A stretch of DNA of 64,000 bases from Oscillospiraceae bacterium (lineage in GTDB: Bacteria > Bacillota > Clostridia > Oscillospirales > Acutalibacteraceae). The notes beneath the pieces are model-generated. The model saw nothing but the letters and a program-made list of their open reading frames with translations, was not told the origin of the DNA and ran no database searches. Positions 31,566 to 40,481 of this stretch are shown in pieces. The stretch spans positions 1-64,000 of the forward strand of contig SVPL01000001.1 in assembly GCA_015065925.1 (NCBI GenBank), given 5' to 3'. Positions within the stretch are counted from its first letter, which is position 1; the number at the start of each line of letters is the position of its first letter. A program made the translations under genes and the position numbers.

Positions 31566-33554
31566 TTACCAGCTCATTATTTTTCTATCCATATAATCTA
31601 TTCTTGATTCAACAAATCCGCGCAGATAGGAAATCTGATCTGAAAATTTACCCATTTCCTCGGTGGTGCGCTGATATGTATGCTCGGCAGATTGGGTAAT
31701 ATCCCAAAGCTCATAATTAACCGCCTGAGCCTTATTAATCATTTTTGCGGTTTTGCTAACAAAATCGGGAAGGGTGGAAACCTTTGATTTGGATTTTTGC
31801 CAAACCTCCTTAACCACCGCCTTAAATTCAGGCATTGCCATTAAATCCGCAAACCAACGCGAGTTATCAAGATATGTGCTGTTTGCATGAGTTTCGTTTG
31901 CATACTTGCCGTTACCAAAGCCAAGGTCAAAGTCCCAAACGGGTCCCATTTTAAGCTTACCGCCCGCATCCTTGTACATATAGCAGGAGCAGTGGAGCTT
32001 AGAGTCGGTGTTCATTGCAAGCTCCTCTACAATGTACCACTTTGCCATAGCTTCCATATCCAAATATTTTGAGGCTTCAGAATATTTTTGACTTTTTATA
32101 GCCTTCTCGGTTTGATCCATATAATCATAAATATATTCTAAATATTTTAACTGTTTGTTTTTGCTAAGAGCACCCAATTTAGTATCCGACGGCTTGTTAA
32201 CATTGAAAATTATTCCGTTATAATTCAGGGAATTAAAGAACATATCACCGCTTATGGGATCAAGAGTTATTGCATCGTTAAGTTTTTGCCATTTTGAGGG
32301 GCGGTCGGCATCCTGACCGTTTGTCCAAGTGCCAAATTCACCCTCTGCCTTGTTATGACCGTTGGTTTCAATAATATAACCAACCTTGTCGGGCGCAAGA
32401 TTTTCCTTAAATTTAGTAATATCTACCCTGTTTTTGCTAACCTCAACCTTTTCAATAAGCTGATAATTGCCTGCGTATGTGCCGTTTACCCACAAATCCA
32501 CAAAGCGAACATCCATTACCGCCTCAGAGCCCACATTATGGGCAAGCTGCATTGCAACGGCATTGCGAATAAGCGAACGGTCAGCATAGTTTGCCGAAAG
32601 CACCCACTCGGTATGGGCGGGAAGGCCTAACATTTCCTGCTTCTTTTCAAACTTCAAGGTATAGCTTTTTTTAGGATAGTAATACCAGCTTGTCCATCCG
32701 CGTCCCTTAACGGTAGCCGATGCATTTATGTATTTGTTTTTTGCGAAAGCATAATCACCGTATGATGTATCTCCGCCACCTGCAAAAACAGTGCATTTTT
32801 TGTATTCGGTTTTACTGGTTATATCATCAAAATTAGCGGTGCTTATTGACATTGAGGGAAGTCCTGTATTAAGTGTCATAACATACACGGTGTACCTTGT
32901 TTTTTTGCCGTCTTTTTCTACAAAAAGCTTTATGGGCTCGGTAAAATTAAAGGCACATTTACCGCTTTCAACCTCTTTATTTCCATACCAAACCTTATCG
33001 GCATTAATGGAAAATTCAGGTCGTAAGGCATCAATTTGGGTGCCCGCGGGTAAAAGGGCAGTTATTCTGTTGCCCGAAATATTACACTCCACCGAAAAGG
33101 GTATGGTTCCGTTGAGGGCTTGCATAAATACAAACTCTGTTATAAGACCTGAGCCTGAACCGCCGCGTTTTTCGGTTATGGGGATACCCGCTTCGGTATC
33201 GGTAGGTGAAATTGACGGCCATGTAAAATTGGAAGAATTTTTGGTTTTATCTGAATTTGAGCTCCAACCCTTTGGAGTGTTTAAAACCTTAACACTAACA
33301 GGCTTTATTGGATTACTTGCATTGTTAGATGTGTTACCGCTTTGATTTTCAGAGGCAAAGGAATCCTCGCCCTCCATAAAATCCTCAGCACTATAACTGG
33401 CATCTATAAATTCCTGCTCGCTTATTTCTTTTTTGCTTGAAGAACCTGCCGTTTCAACAACCTTTGGTTGAGAGGCGAAAACAATGGTTAAAACAAGCGA
33501 AATAACCACCGAAGCCGTCAAAGCGCCAAGCACAATTTTGCGCTGTAATTTCAT
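31566..33554 (-). CDS. CotH kinase family protein, secreted
   Basis: About 662 aa from the second Met (33554; GGGGAG lies 6 nt upstream, too near the first ATG). The N-terminal hydrophobic stretch VLGALTASVVISLVLTIVF is an uncleaved anchor or signal peptide. A linker follows, then a small beta domain (about 150-260), then the CotH kinase domain with LSANYADRSLIRNAVAMQL and the catalytic-type MGPVWDFDLGFGNGKY. In Bacillus, CotH phosphorylates spore-coat proteins; CotH proteins beside VTC/DUF4956 occur widely in non-spore surface contexts. Extracellular targets, perhaps the Cthe_2159-like lipoprotein, are inference. Confidence 0.9.
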   Translation of the reverse strand: MKLQRKIVLGALTASVVISLVLTIVFASQPKVVETAGSSSKKEISEQEFIDASYSAEDFMEGEDSFASENQSGNTSNNASNPIKPVSVKVLNTPKGWSSNSDKTKNSSNFTWPSISPTDTEAGIPITEKRGGSGSGLITEFVFMQALNGTIPFSVECNISGNRITALLPAGTQIDALRPEFSINADKVWYGNKEVESGKCAFNFTEPIKLFVEKDGKKTRYTVYVMTLNTGLPSMSISTANFDDITSKTEYKKCTVFAGGGDTSYGDYAFAKNKYINASATVKGRGWTSWYYYPKKSYTLKFEKKQEMLGLPAHTEWVLSANYADRSLIRNAVAMQLAHNVGSEAVMDVRFVDLWVNGTYAGNYQLIEKVEVSKNRVDITKFKENLAPDKVGYIIETNGHNKAEGEFGTWTNGQDADRPSKWQKLNDAITLDPISGDMFFNSLNYNGIIFNVNKPSDTKLGALSKNKQLKYLEYIYDYMDQTEKAIKSQKYSEASKYLDMEAMAKWYIVEELAMNTDSKLHCSCYMYKDAGGKLKMGPVWDFDLGFGNGKYANETHANSTYLDNSRWFADLMAMPEFKAVVKEVWQKSKSKVSTLPDFVSKTAKMINKAQAVNYELWDITQSAEHTYQRTTEEMGKFSDQISYLRGFVESRIDYMDRKIMSW

Positions 33555-33631
33555 TAACATCTCCCCTTGTGCAATTTGTAATACAATTTTACCATACTAT
33601 TTTATCACAAACACGGCGTTTTGTCTATAAA

Positions 33632-33680
33632 TTTTTTAAAAGTCAATAACGAAATTTTTTTAAAAGCCAATAACGAAATT
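33632..33680. repeat. 25-bp direct repeat, 24-bp period, between divergent cotH and asnB
   Basis: TTTTTTAAAAG[T/C]CAATAACGAAATT occurs twice, overlapping by one base, with a single mismatch. It lies in the 218-bp divergent promoter region and may be a regulator site or a local duplication. Confidence 0.8.
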
Positions 33681-33772
33681 TATAAATAATATTTTTATCG
33701 TTAAAACATTTTTCCCCGCCTTAAAAACATATACTATTAAAAATGGGCTTTGCCCGAAAGGCAGGTTTTTAT

Positions 33773-35602
33773 ATGTGCTCAATAGCAGGAGAAATTAACT
33801 TTAAAAATGGTGTAAAATTATCCGATTATCATCTTAAAATGCAAAAATCTCTTTCCCGTAGAGGTCCTGATGACAGCGATGCTTTTAAAGACGAAAGCTG
33901 TATCCTTTTGCATAATCGTCTTGCCGTTATAGACCCCGAAAAAGGCAAACAGCCTATGAGGGCGCGGTATGGGAACGCAGACTTTATAATTTGCTACAAC
34001 GGGGAGCTTTATAACACCTTGGAAATCAGAGAAAAACTAAAATCTAAGGGCTTTGAGTTTGAAACTAATACAGATACCGAGGTAGTGCTTAAGGCTTACA
34101 TTTGTTGGGGCGCCGACGCCGTAAAAGAATTTAACGGAATTTACGCCTTTGCTATTTTTTGCAAAGAAAAAAATGAACTTTTTATAGCGCGAGATAAAAT
34201 GGGAGTCAAGCCGTTTTTCTATGCTATGCGTGACAACTCCTTTATTTTTGCAAGTGAGCTTAAGGCATTGCTTTGCCATCCTAAAATAAAGCCCGAAATA
34301 GATAAAAACGGCATTGCCGAGCTTTTGTTCATAGGCCCCGGACGCACCCCCGGTTTTGGCGTTTTTAAGGATGTTTTTGAGCTAAAGCCCGGCTTTTGCG
34401 GTTATTTCACCCCTTCGGGACTTGATGTAAAACAGTATTTTAGGTTAACCGACAGAGAAAACACCCAGTCCACCGAAGAAATAATAAAAAATGTTCGTTT
34501 TTTAGTTACCGATTCCATAGAAAAACAGCTTGTAAGCGATGTTCCCATTGGCACATTTTTATCGGGTGGACTTGATTCAAGTATAATCAGCTCGGTAGCC
34601 TCCCGACATTTTGCAAAGGAAGGGAAAAAACTTCAAACCTTTTCGGTTACCTATAAGGATAACGAAAAGCATTTTAAAAGCAGTCGTTTTCAGCCCAACA
34701 GCGATGATGAATTTATAAAAATTATGGTGGATTATCTGGGCAGTGAGCATTTTACCGTTACGGTAGATACTGATGAAGTGGTAAACGCTCTATATTCGGC
34801 GGTGGATGCCCGAGACCTGCCCGGTATGGCAGATGTAGATTCCTCCTTGCTTATTTTTTGCGGAAAAATAAAAAAACAGGTTACTGTAGCCCTTTCGGGG
34901 GAGTGTGCAGATGAAATTTTTGGTGGCTATCCTTGGTACAGAGATGAAAAAATCCGTTCCCGATACGGTTTTCCCTGGGCGCAATCCACCGAATACAGAC
35001 AAAGCTTTCTCCATCGCGATTTTGAAAATGCTATAAACGGTGTGGACTATGTGAACTCCCGTTATGAGCAAAGTCTTAAAGCTGCTGACAAACGGCAGGG
35101 GCTTTCCTCCTTGGAAAAGCGTATGCGCGAAATGGTTTATCTTAACCAAAACTGGTTTATGCAAACCCTTTTAGACCGCAAGGACAGAATGAGTATGGCA
35201 AACGGACTTGAAGTCCGTGTCCCCTTTTGCGATTACCGAATAGCCGAATATCTTTATTCCGTGCCTTGGGAGGTAAAGGACTTAAAGGGCAGAGAAAAGG
35301 GACTTCTTCGCACCGCTATGGAGGGTTATTTACCCGAAGAAATTTTGTGGCGCAAAAAAAGTCCCTACCCCAAAACCCACAATCCCGCCTATTTTGAGTC
35401 GGTTAAAAACATTTTAAGGGATATTTTAAATAATAAAAACTCACCTCTTTTTGAGCTTTGCGATTACAAGGCAGTGGAGGGGCTTTTAACTACCGAAAGA
35501 AGCGAGCCTTGGTACGGTCAGCTTATGACGACCCCTCAAACCGTTGCCTATATGATAATGCTTAATTACTGGCTCCAAAAATTTAAGGTAAAAATTGTTT
35601 GA
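33773..35602 (+). CDS. asnB: Asparagine synthase (glutamine-hydrolysing)
   Basis: 609 aa starting at MCSIAGEINF so that Cys2 becomes the N-terminal nucleophile of the glutaminase; the tracked ORF starts 10 codons too early. AAAGGCAGG precedes it. Glutaminase motifs RRGPDDS and YNGELYN, then the synthetase P-loop motif FLSGGLDSSIISS and the later segment VALSGECADEIFGGYPWY are intact. It forms asparagine from aspartate, glutamine and ATP; some members in surface loci amidate other acids. It starts a plus-strand run with the MBL-fold gene, pgeF and rpiB. Confidence 0.95.
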   Translation: MCSIAGEINFKNGVKLSDYHLKMQKSLSRRGPDDSDAFKDESCILLHNRLAVIDPEKGKQPMRARYGNADFIICYNGELYNTLEIREKLKSKGFEFETNTDTEVVLKAYICWGADAVKEFNGIYAFAIFCKEKNELFIARDKMGVKPFFYAMRDNSFIFASELKALLCHPKIKPEIDKNGIAELLFIGPGRTPGFGVFKDVFELKPGFCGYFTPSGLDVKQYFRLTDRENTQSTEEIIKNVRFLVTDSIEKQLVSDVPIGTFLSGGLDSSIISSVASRHFAKEGKKLQTFSVTYKDNEKHFKSSRFQPNSDDEFIKIMVDYLGSEHFTVTVDTDEVVNALYSAVDARDLPGMADVDSSLLIFCGKIKKQVTVALSGECADEIFGGYPWYRDEKIRSRYGFPWAQSTEYRQSFLHRDFENAINGVDYVNSRYEQSLKAADKRQGLSSLEKRMREMVYLNQNWFMQTLLDRKDRMSMANGLEVRVPFCDYRIAEYLYSVPWEVKDLKGREKGLLRTAMEGYLPEEILWRKKSPYPKTHNPAYFESVKNILRDILNNKNSPLFELCDYKAVEGLLTTERSEPWYGQLMTTPQTVAYMIMLNYWLQKFKVKIV

Positions 35603-35657
35603 TTTACGCCGTCTTTTGATGTATAATAGATAATAATACATCTTTAGGAGGGGTAAA

Positions 35658-36602
35658 ATGGCAAAACGCAGCTCTAAAAAAGCACCGATAATATCGCTTT
35701 TAATAATTATAGTTTTTGTTATTTTGTGGCAAGGTGTTACAAAATTTGCTCCAGATACGACGGTTTCATCCTCTTCCGCGCCCCCCGCTGTAAGCGAAAG
35801 CCTTTTAACTGCTGAATTTTTGGATGTTGACCAAGCCGATTGCGGACTTTTTTACCTTCCCGACGGAAAAATCCTTCTTATTGATGGGGGAGACCGTGGC
35901 GATGGCGAAGAAATTGTCGCCTATTTAAAGGGCAAGGACATTGAAAAAATTGATTATTTAATTGCAACACATCCACACGCCGACCATATCGGCGGTATGA
36001 GTGATATTGTAGACTCCTTTGAAATAGGTAAAATATTTGCTCCCAGAGTAGCGGAGAATGATGTTCCAACCAGTAAAACCTATACGGAATTTCTAGCATC
36101 GGTTCAAAAAAAGGGCTTAAAGCTAACACAGGCAAAGCCAAACACAATTCTTTTTGAAGGACAGGATTATAAAGCCGAGTGTTTTGCTCCAAACAGTGCC
36201 GATTATAAAAATCTTAACGATTATTCTGTAACGGTAAAGCTAAGCTACGGAATACACTCATTTTTGCTGACGGGTGATGCCGAAACAGTTAGCGAGGGTG
36301 AAATGCTAAACGCAGGTTTTAATTTGGATAGCGATGTGCTTAAGGTAGGGCATCACGGTAGTGACTCCTCATCCTCATTAGAGTTTTTAAATGCAGTTAC
36401 CCCAAAATATGCCGTAATTTCTTGTGGTGAGGGTAACGATTATGGGCATCCCCATAGCGAGACCTTAGAAAGACTTGAAAATTTAGAAGGCATTGAAACA
36501 GTTTTTCGCACCGATTTGGATAACACCATAATTTTTACCGCTGACGGAAAAACTCCCGACGGTATTAAATTTAAGGCAAATAATCCAACGGTGGTAGATT
36601 AA
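35658..36602 (+). CDS. ComEC/Rec2-like metallo-beta-lactamase-fold protein, membrane-anchored
   Basis: 314 aa. One N-terminal membrane helix (IISLLIIIVFVILWQGV), a Ser/Pro linker, then an MBL domain with THPHADHIGG (HxHxDH), LLTGD, KVGHHGSDSSSS and SCGEGNDYGHPH, the set typical of the ComEC-related family. The domain is outside the membrane. The likely activity is a phosphodiesterase or nuclease on the cell surface; in ComEC the domain degrades the non-transported DNA strand. No channel domain is attached. GGAGGGGTAAA precedes the ATG. Confidence 0.88.
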   Translation: MAKRSSKKAPIISLLIIIVFVILWQGVTKFAPDTTVSSSSAPPAVSESLLTAEFLDVDQADCGLFYLPDGKILLIDGGDRGDGEEIVAYLKGKDIEKIDYLIATHPHADHIGGMSDIVDSFEIGKIFAPRVAENDVPTSKTYTEFLASVQKKGLKLTQAKPNTILFEGQDYKAECFAPNSADYKNLNDYSVTVKLSYGIHSFLLTGDAETVSEGEMLNAGFNLDSDVLKVGHHGSDSSSSLEFLNAVTPKYAVISCGEGNDYGHPHSETLERLENLEGIETVFRTDLDNTIIFTADGKTPDGIKFKANNPTVVD

Positions 36603-36633
36603 AGGATTAATTAATATAATAAACGGTGATGTT

Positions 36634-37464
36634 ATGAAAACAAAAAGCTTAAAATTAGTGGGAAGTGCTGACGACCTTTTGTATGTAACCTTCCCAAATT
36701 TGGATGACGGCAAATGCGTTACGGCATTTACTACTCGAATGGGTGGTGTCAGCCACGGAAAATACGCATCAATGAATATGAGCTTTTCCAACGGTGACCG
36801 ACCAAAACTGGTTAGAGAAAACTATAATATTTTATTCGGTGCCTTGGGGCTTAACCCCGAAAGGGCGGTGCTTAGCCATCAAACCCACACCAACAATATT
36901 CGTGTTGTAAAGGAATGGGATATCGGTAAGGGAATAGTAATCCACCGCGATTATAACAATATAGACGGTCTTGTAACCGATATAAAGGGTGTTGCGCTTG
37001 TAACCCAATTTGCCGATTGTGTTCCTCTGCTTTTTTATGACCCTGTGAATGAAATTATTGGGGCTGCCCACGCAGGTTGGCGCGGTACAATGCTTGAAAT
37101 CGGCAAAAAAATGGTTGAGGTAATGGTTGGCAGATTTAACTGTGAACCCAAAAACATTAAGGTGGCAATAGGCCCATCAATCGGACAGTGCTGTTACGAG
37201 GTAGATGACCCCGTTTATATGAAATTTGACGCTTTGGATTATATTTCCAAAAAAAGCATTTTCACCGAAAAAGAAAACGGCAGATATATGCTTGACCTTT
37301 GGACGGCAAACCGTTTAATCCTTGAAAAAGCGGGTATAAAGCGCAAAAACATTTGTGTTACCGATTTATGTACCTGTTGTAACAGTAATTTTTTCCATTC
37401 CCACAGAGCAAGCGGTGGAAGTCGAGGAAATCTTGCGGCGGTTATAGCCCTTAAAGATAAATAG
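36634..37464 (+). CDS. pgeF: Peptidoglycan editing factor PgeF (YfiH/laccase-domain family)
   Basis: 276 aa. The family's zinc or copper ligands are visible in LSHQTHTNNIRV, TQFADCVPLLFYD, GAAHAGWRGTMLEIG and IGPSIGQCCYEV, with the closing SHRASGGSRGN. In E. coli PgeF removes wrongly incorporated residues from peptidoglycan precursors; related proteins show purine nucleoside phosphorylase or adenosine deaminase activity. The ribosome site is weak (GGTGATGTT). It lies 31 nt after the MBL-fold gene and 27 nt before rpiB. Confidence 0.92.
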   Translation: MKTKSLKLVGSADDLLYVTFPNLDDGKCVTAFTTRMGGVSHGKYASMNMSFSNGDRPKLVRENYNILFGALGLNPERAVLSHQTHTNNIRVVKEWDIGKGIVIHRDYNNIDGLVTDIKGVALVTQFADCVPLLFYDPVNEIIGAAHAGWRGTMLEIGKKMVEVMVGRFNCEPKNIKVAIGPSIGQCCYEVDDPVYMKFDALDYISKKSIFTEKENGRYMLDLWTANRLILEKAGIKRKNICVTDLCTCCNSNFFHSHRASGGSRGNLAAVIALKDK

Positions 37465-37491
37465 TGTTTTAAAAATAAAGGAGTAAAAAAA

Positions 37492-37932
37492 ATGAAAATT
37501 GCAATTGGAAATGACCATGTGGCGGTCGAGCTTAAAAACCACATCACAAAATATGTTGAGGCTAAGGGATACGAGGTTGTAAACTTTGGCACCGATTCCT
37601 CCGAGTCCTGCGATTACCCCATCTACGGCGAAAAGGTAGCCAGAGCAGTTGCAAGCGGAGAATGTGACCTTGGTATACTTATTTGCGGTACAGGAATAGG
37701 CATTTCCCTTGCCGCCAACAAGGTTAAGGGTATTCGCGCGGCAGTTTGCTCCGAGCCCTATTCGGCAAGGCTTACCCGTCAGCACAACAACGCTAACATA
37801 ATTGCTTTTGGCGCCCGTGTTGTAGGTCAGGCAATGGCAGAAATGATTGTTGATGAATTTTTAAATGCCGAATATGAAGGCGGCAGACATCAACGCCGTG
37901 TTGATATGATAACCGCTATTGAGGGAAAATAA
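37492..37932 (+). CDS. rpiB: Ribose-5-phosphate isomerase B
   Basis: A 146-aa RpiB/LacAB family enzyme interconverting ribose-5-P and ribulose-5-P. GNDHVAVELK, the active-site Cys in ILICGTGIGISLAANK, and LTRQHNNANIIAFGARV (His and Asn binding the substrate) are intact. AAAGGAG precedes the ATG. LacA/LacB or allose-6-P isomerase activity cannot be excluded, but length and motifs fit RpiB. It ends the plus-strand run and is followed by a strong terminator. Confidence 0.93.
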   Translation: MKIAIGNDHVAVELKNHITKYVEAKGYEVVNFGTDSSESCDYPIYGEKVARAVASGECDLGILICGTGIGISLAANKVKGIRAAVCSEPYSARLTRQHNNANIIAFGARVVGQAMAEMIVDEFLNAEYEGGRHQRRVDMITAIEGK

Positions 37933-37998
37933 ACAACCCAATATCCCTAAATGATATTACTTAATCTTGCGCTAATTTACAACAAAATTTTAGGATTT

Positions 37999-38035
37999 AA
38001 AAAGCTCTGTGGATTTCGAGTTCCACAGAGCTTTT
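37999..38035. terminator. Terminator downstream of rpiB
   Basis: Perfect arms AAAAAGCTCTGTGGA and TCCACAGAGCTTTTT with a short loop; functional on either strand. Confidence 0.92.
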
Positions 38036-38063
38036 TGTTTACAAATAGGTATAGATAAATTAG

Positions 38064-38205
38064 CGTTTGAAAGGCGAAACGCCTTTCAAACGCGTAGGGA
38101 ACAACCAATGTGTTGTTCCGTATAATTACCACATTTTTTAGGAACGGCACGCTGGCCGTTCCCTACATCTGTTTAATACAATTTCATCTTCAAACCCAAT
38201 TTTTT
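38064..38205. repeat. Composite palindromic intergenic repeat, copy A
   Basis: Starts with a perfect 13-bp hairpin CGTTTGAAAGGCG/CGCCTTTCAAACG (38064-38092). Then follows a 73-bp element (38094-38166) bounded by 9-bp inverted ends GTAGGGAAC/GTTCCCTAC. It contains hairpins GGAACAAC/GTTGTTCC and GGAACGGC/GCCGTTCC. Weaker similarity to copy B at 42456 continues to about 38205. No coding capacity. This explains most of the 318-bp gap between rpiB and the next gene. Confidence 0.9.
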
Positions 38206-38250
38206 AGTTTAAAATTCTGAATTTTGAATTCAGCATTTTGAATTTTCTTT

Positions 38251-40299
38251 CTACCCAATATATTTTGGAATAACATATGAAAGCATTGCTCTTTTAGGCA
38301 AAGCCTCATCACGCAAAATTTTCACCTCGCCCTGTTTTTCCTCTCTAACTGCTATGGGGAAAAGCTGTTTGGGATTGGTTATCATAGTAGAAAGCACCGC
38401 AAAGCAGTGAGAATCTATATTTTCAATAAGGGGAATTTCACTGTTTGTGCCAATGCAACAAATTCCTCCAAGTACGGTTGTTTTGCCTCCGTTTATTGTC
38501 TTGAAGGCGGTGCCCTCCTCCTCGGTTTTAAAGCCAAGAACAAAAAGCTCGCCGCCGTCGTTTATAATTTCGCACTTTGCACGCTCGGGGTTAATCTGCC
38601 TTGCAAAAACGGTCTGTCCCTTAAAGGTGAAGCAGGGAATATGCCGTGCAGAAATAAAACCGCCTTCCCCCTGCAGCTCCTCTGTACGACCGCCTGCTCC
38701 CGGCACACCTCCAACAGTACAAGCGCAGTTTTCAATAAATACAGTACCACCCGTTTTGTGATTTTGGTAGGTAGCCGTACCTTGGGTGTGAAGCATACGA
38801 AGGGTTAGAGTGCGGGTGCTGTTATTGTCAATAAGAGTCATAACTCCGTGGAATTTTTCCCATCCAAAAAGATTGCATATTAAAAGGGGCTTTTCACCCT
38901 CGTCCACCGTAAAGACGCCTACACCTTCGGTTTTTGCAAGATTTTCACCTGCCAATAGGTCGCAGAACATAAAATCCAATACCTGAAGTCTGCTTGGAAT
39001 GTGAATGGGAGAGGTTATAAGGTATCTTCCCGCCTCAAAATAAACCCCTTCGGCACCGCTGTTTAAAGCCGACTGAATTGCCGCAGTGTCGTCAGTCACG
39101 CCGTCGCCCTTTGCCCCAAACTCGCTAACCGATTTGAATTTTCTGTAATCGGTTGGATATTCGGGGGAGTCGGGCATATCCTTGGAGTCGAAAAACTCGG
39201 TAGACGGAGTGTTTTCAAAAAGGGTATACTCCCCGTGAGTAGAAAACTCATAAGGCATTTCGCTTGGTGGAATACGCTCACCAAAGTAGGTTCTAAGTCC
39301 TATCCCGTAGCCGTCACACTTAACATTTTTTATGTAGCCAAAGCCGTATTCCACATTAACGGCGGCATAATCCTCACCGCCCCCTATAAGAACACTATCA
39401 ACCAAAATAAGCTGGGCGGTAAAGCCAACAGTAAATACAGCGTTTACGGTGTTTTCGCTTAATAAATCCCGAATCGACATAACTGCGCCCATTTGATAAA
39501 CGCCCGTAATACGCTGATTTTTTATGTGTATGTGTTCGGCAGCAAGGGCGTGCTGTTGTGCCGTAACGCGGATTGCATAATCAAATCCGTCTACAAAAAG
39601 ATTGCGAATAAATACGCCCGATACCTTTTCGTCCACAATTTCAAAGCCTGCGTAACCACGCTTTTCATCATCGGTTGAAATTATGTTAACATTCGTAACG
39701 GCACCCGCATTGTTTGCAAAAAATCTAACACCCACCGCACCGGGGTTGCTTTTTCCGATATCTACGGTAAGATTACTCAATAAATTGGTCATTGCCACGC
39801 CCGATTTTTCGCCCTTAATAAAGTTAATTACGGGCTTTCGCGCACCGAACTCAAAGCCCTTGCAGTTATCCTTAAGCTTGATTACGGTTTTTTCTTTATC
39901 CTCACCCACAATTCGTATTGTAGCGTTCATCTCAAGCCAACGGATGCTAAACAAAATATTATAAAGGGTTTCGCTTGTATAAGAAACGGTGTCACTTACA
40001 AGGTAGGTGCCTTTAGGTAGATAAATTATGTAGCCCTTGGGCAAAGTTTCGGGGAATGGAACATTTAGCTTTCCATCTACCTTACGCACCTCAAAGCTAA
40101 GTAAAGCGTTATCGTCGGGCTGGGCAGATAGCTCCTCCACACTTTTTCTAAACGCCTTTTCATACTCCCCTGTTACAAAATCTATTGCACTAATAAGCGC
40201 CTTTGTACAATCAGTTTTGCCGTCAGGAACGGCAGAAAAGGGCGGTTTTGTTACATCAATAACGGCTGAAGCCGAGGATGGATATATTATATGCGACAT
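38251..40299 (-). CDS. Pectate-lyase-3/GH55-like double beta-helix protein
   Basis: 682 aa with two Pectate_lyase_3-type starts: PPFSAVPDGKTDCTKALISA near residue 20 and FGAKGDGVTDDTAAIQSAL near 395, each leading into a right-handed beta-helix. Two tandem helices are the layout of GH55 exo-beta-1,3-glucanases. There is no signal peptide (N-terminus MSHIIYPSS), so a cytoplasmic or non-classically exported enzyme is implied. A catalytic Glu cannot be assigned by eye. Flanked by a repeat and the divergently organised nadE/acylase genes, with no sugar transporter adjacent. Confidence 0.8.
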   Translation of the reverse strand: MSHIIYPSSASAVIDVTKPPFSAVPDGKTDCTKALISAIDFVTGEYEKAFRKSVEELSAQPDDNALLSFEVRKVDGKLNVPFPETLPKGYIIYLPKGTYLVSDTVSYTSETLYNILFSIRWLEMNATIRIVGEDKEKTVIKLKDNCKGFEFGARKPVINFIKGEKSGVAMTNLLSNLTVDIGKSNPGAVGVRFFANNAGAVTNVNIISTDDEKRGYAGFEIVDEKVSGVFIRNLFVDGFDYAIRVTAQQHALAAEHIHIKNQRITGVYQMGAVMSIRDLLSENTVNAVFTVGFTAQLILVDSVLIGGGEDYAAVNVEYGFGYIKNVKCDGYGIGLRTYFGERIPPSEMPYEFSTHGEYTLFENTPSTEFFDSKDMPDSPEYPTDYRKFKSVSEFGAKGDGVTDDTAAIQSALNSGAEGVYFEAGRYLITSPIHIPSRLQVLDFMFCDLLAGENLAKTEGVGVFTVDEGEKPLLICNLFGWEKFHGVMTLIDNNSTRTLTLRMLHTQGTATYQNHKTGGTVFIENCACTVGGVPGAGGRTEELQGEGGFISARHIPCFTFKGQTVFARQINPERAKCEIINDGGELFVLGFKTEEEGTAFKTINGGKTTVLGGICCIGTNSEIPLIENIDSHCFAVLSTMITNPKQLFPIAVREEKQGEVKILRDEALPKRAMLSYVIPKYIG

Positions 40300-40481
40300 A
40301 AAGCAACACTTCCCTGATTGATTTTATTTAAATATATCATTTATTAAAATTTATTGCAACCTTTTGTTTTTTAAAAACAAATTAAAATGTTTAAAAATGA
40401 CATATGATTTTTTAAAAAATACCTAAAATTAGCCTAAATACGAGCTTCCTGTTCTTAAAAACAGGTTAAAAAATAACACAC

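Noticed and set aside
32791-33345. 184-aa plus-strand ORF opposite cotH
   Set aside because: Antisense shadow; the cotH frame has clear domain motifs.
37366-37785. 139-aa minus-strand ORF opposite pgeF/rpiB
   Set aside because: Antisense shadow spanning two conserved genes and their gap; no initiation signals.
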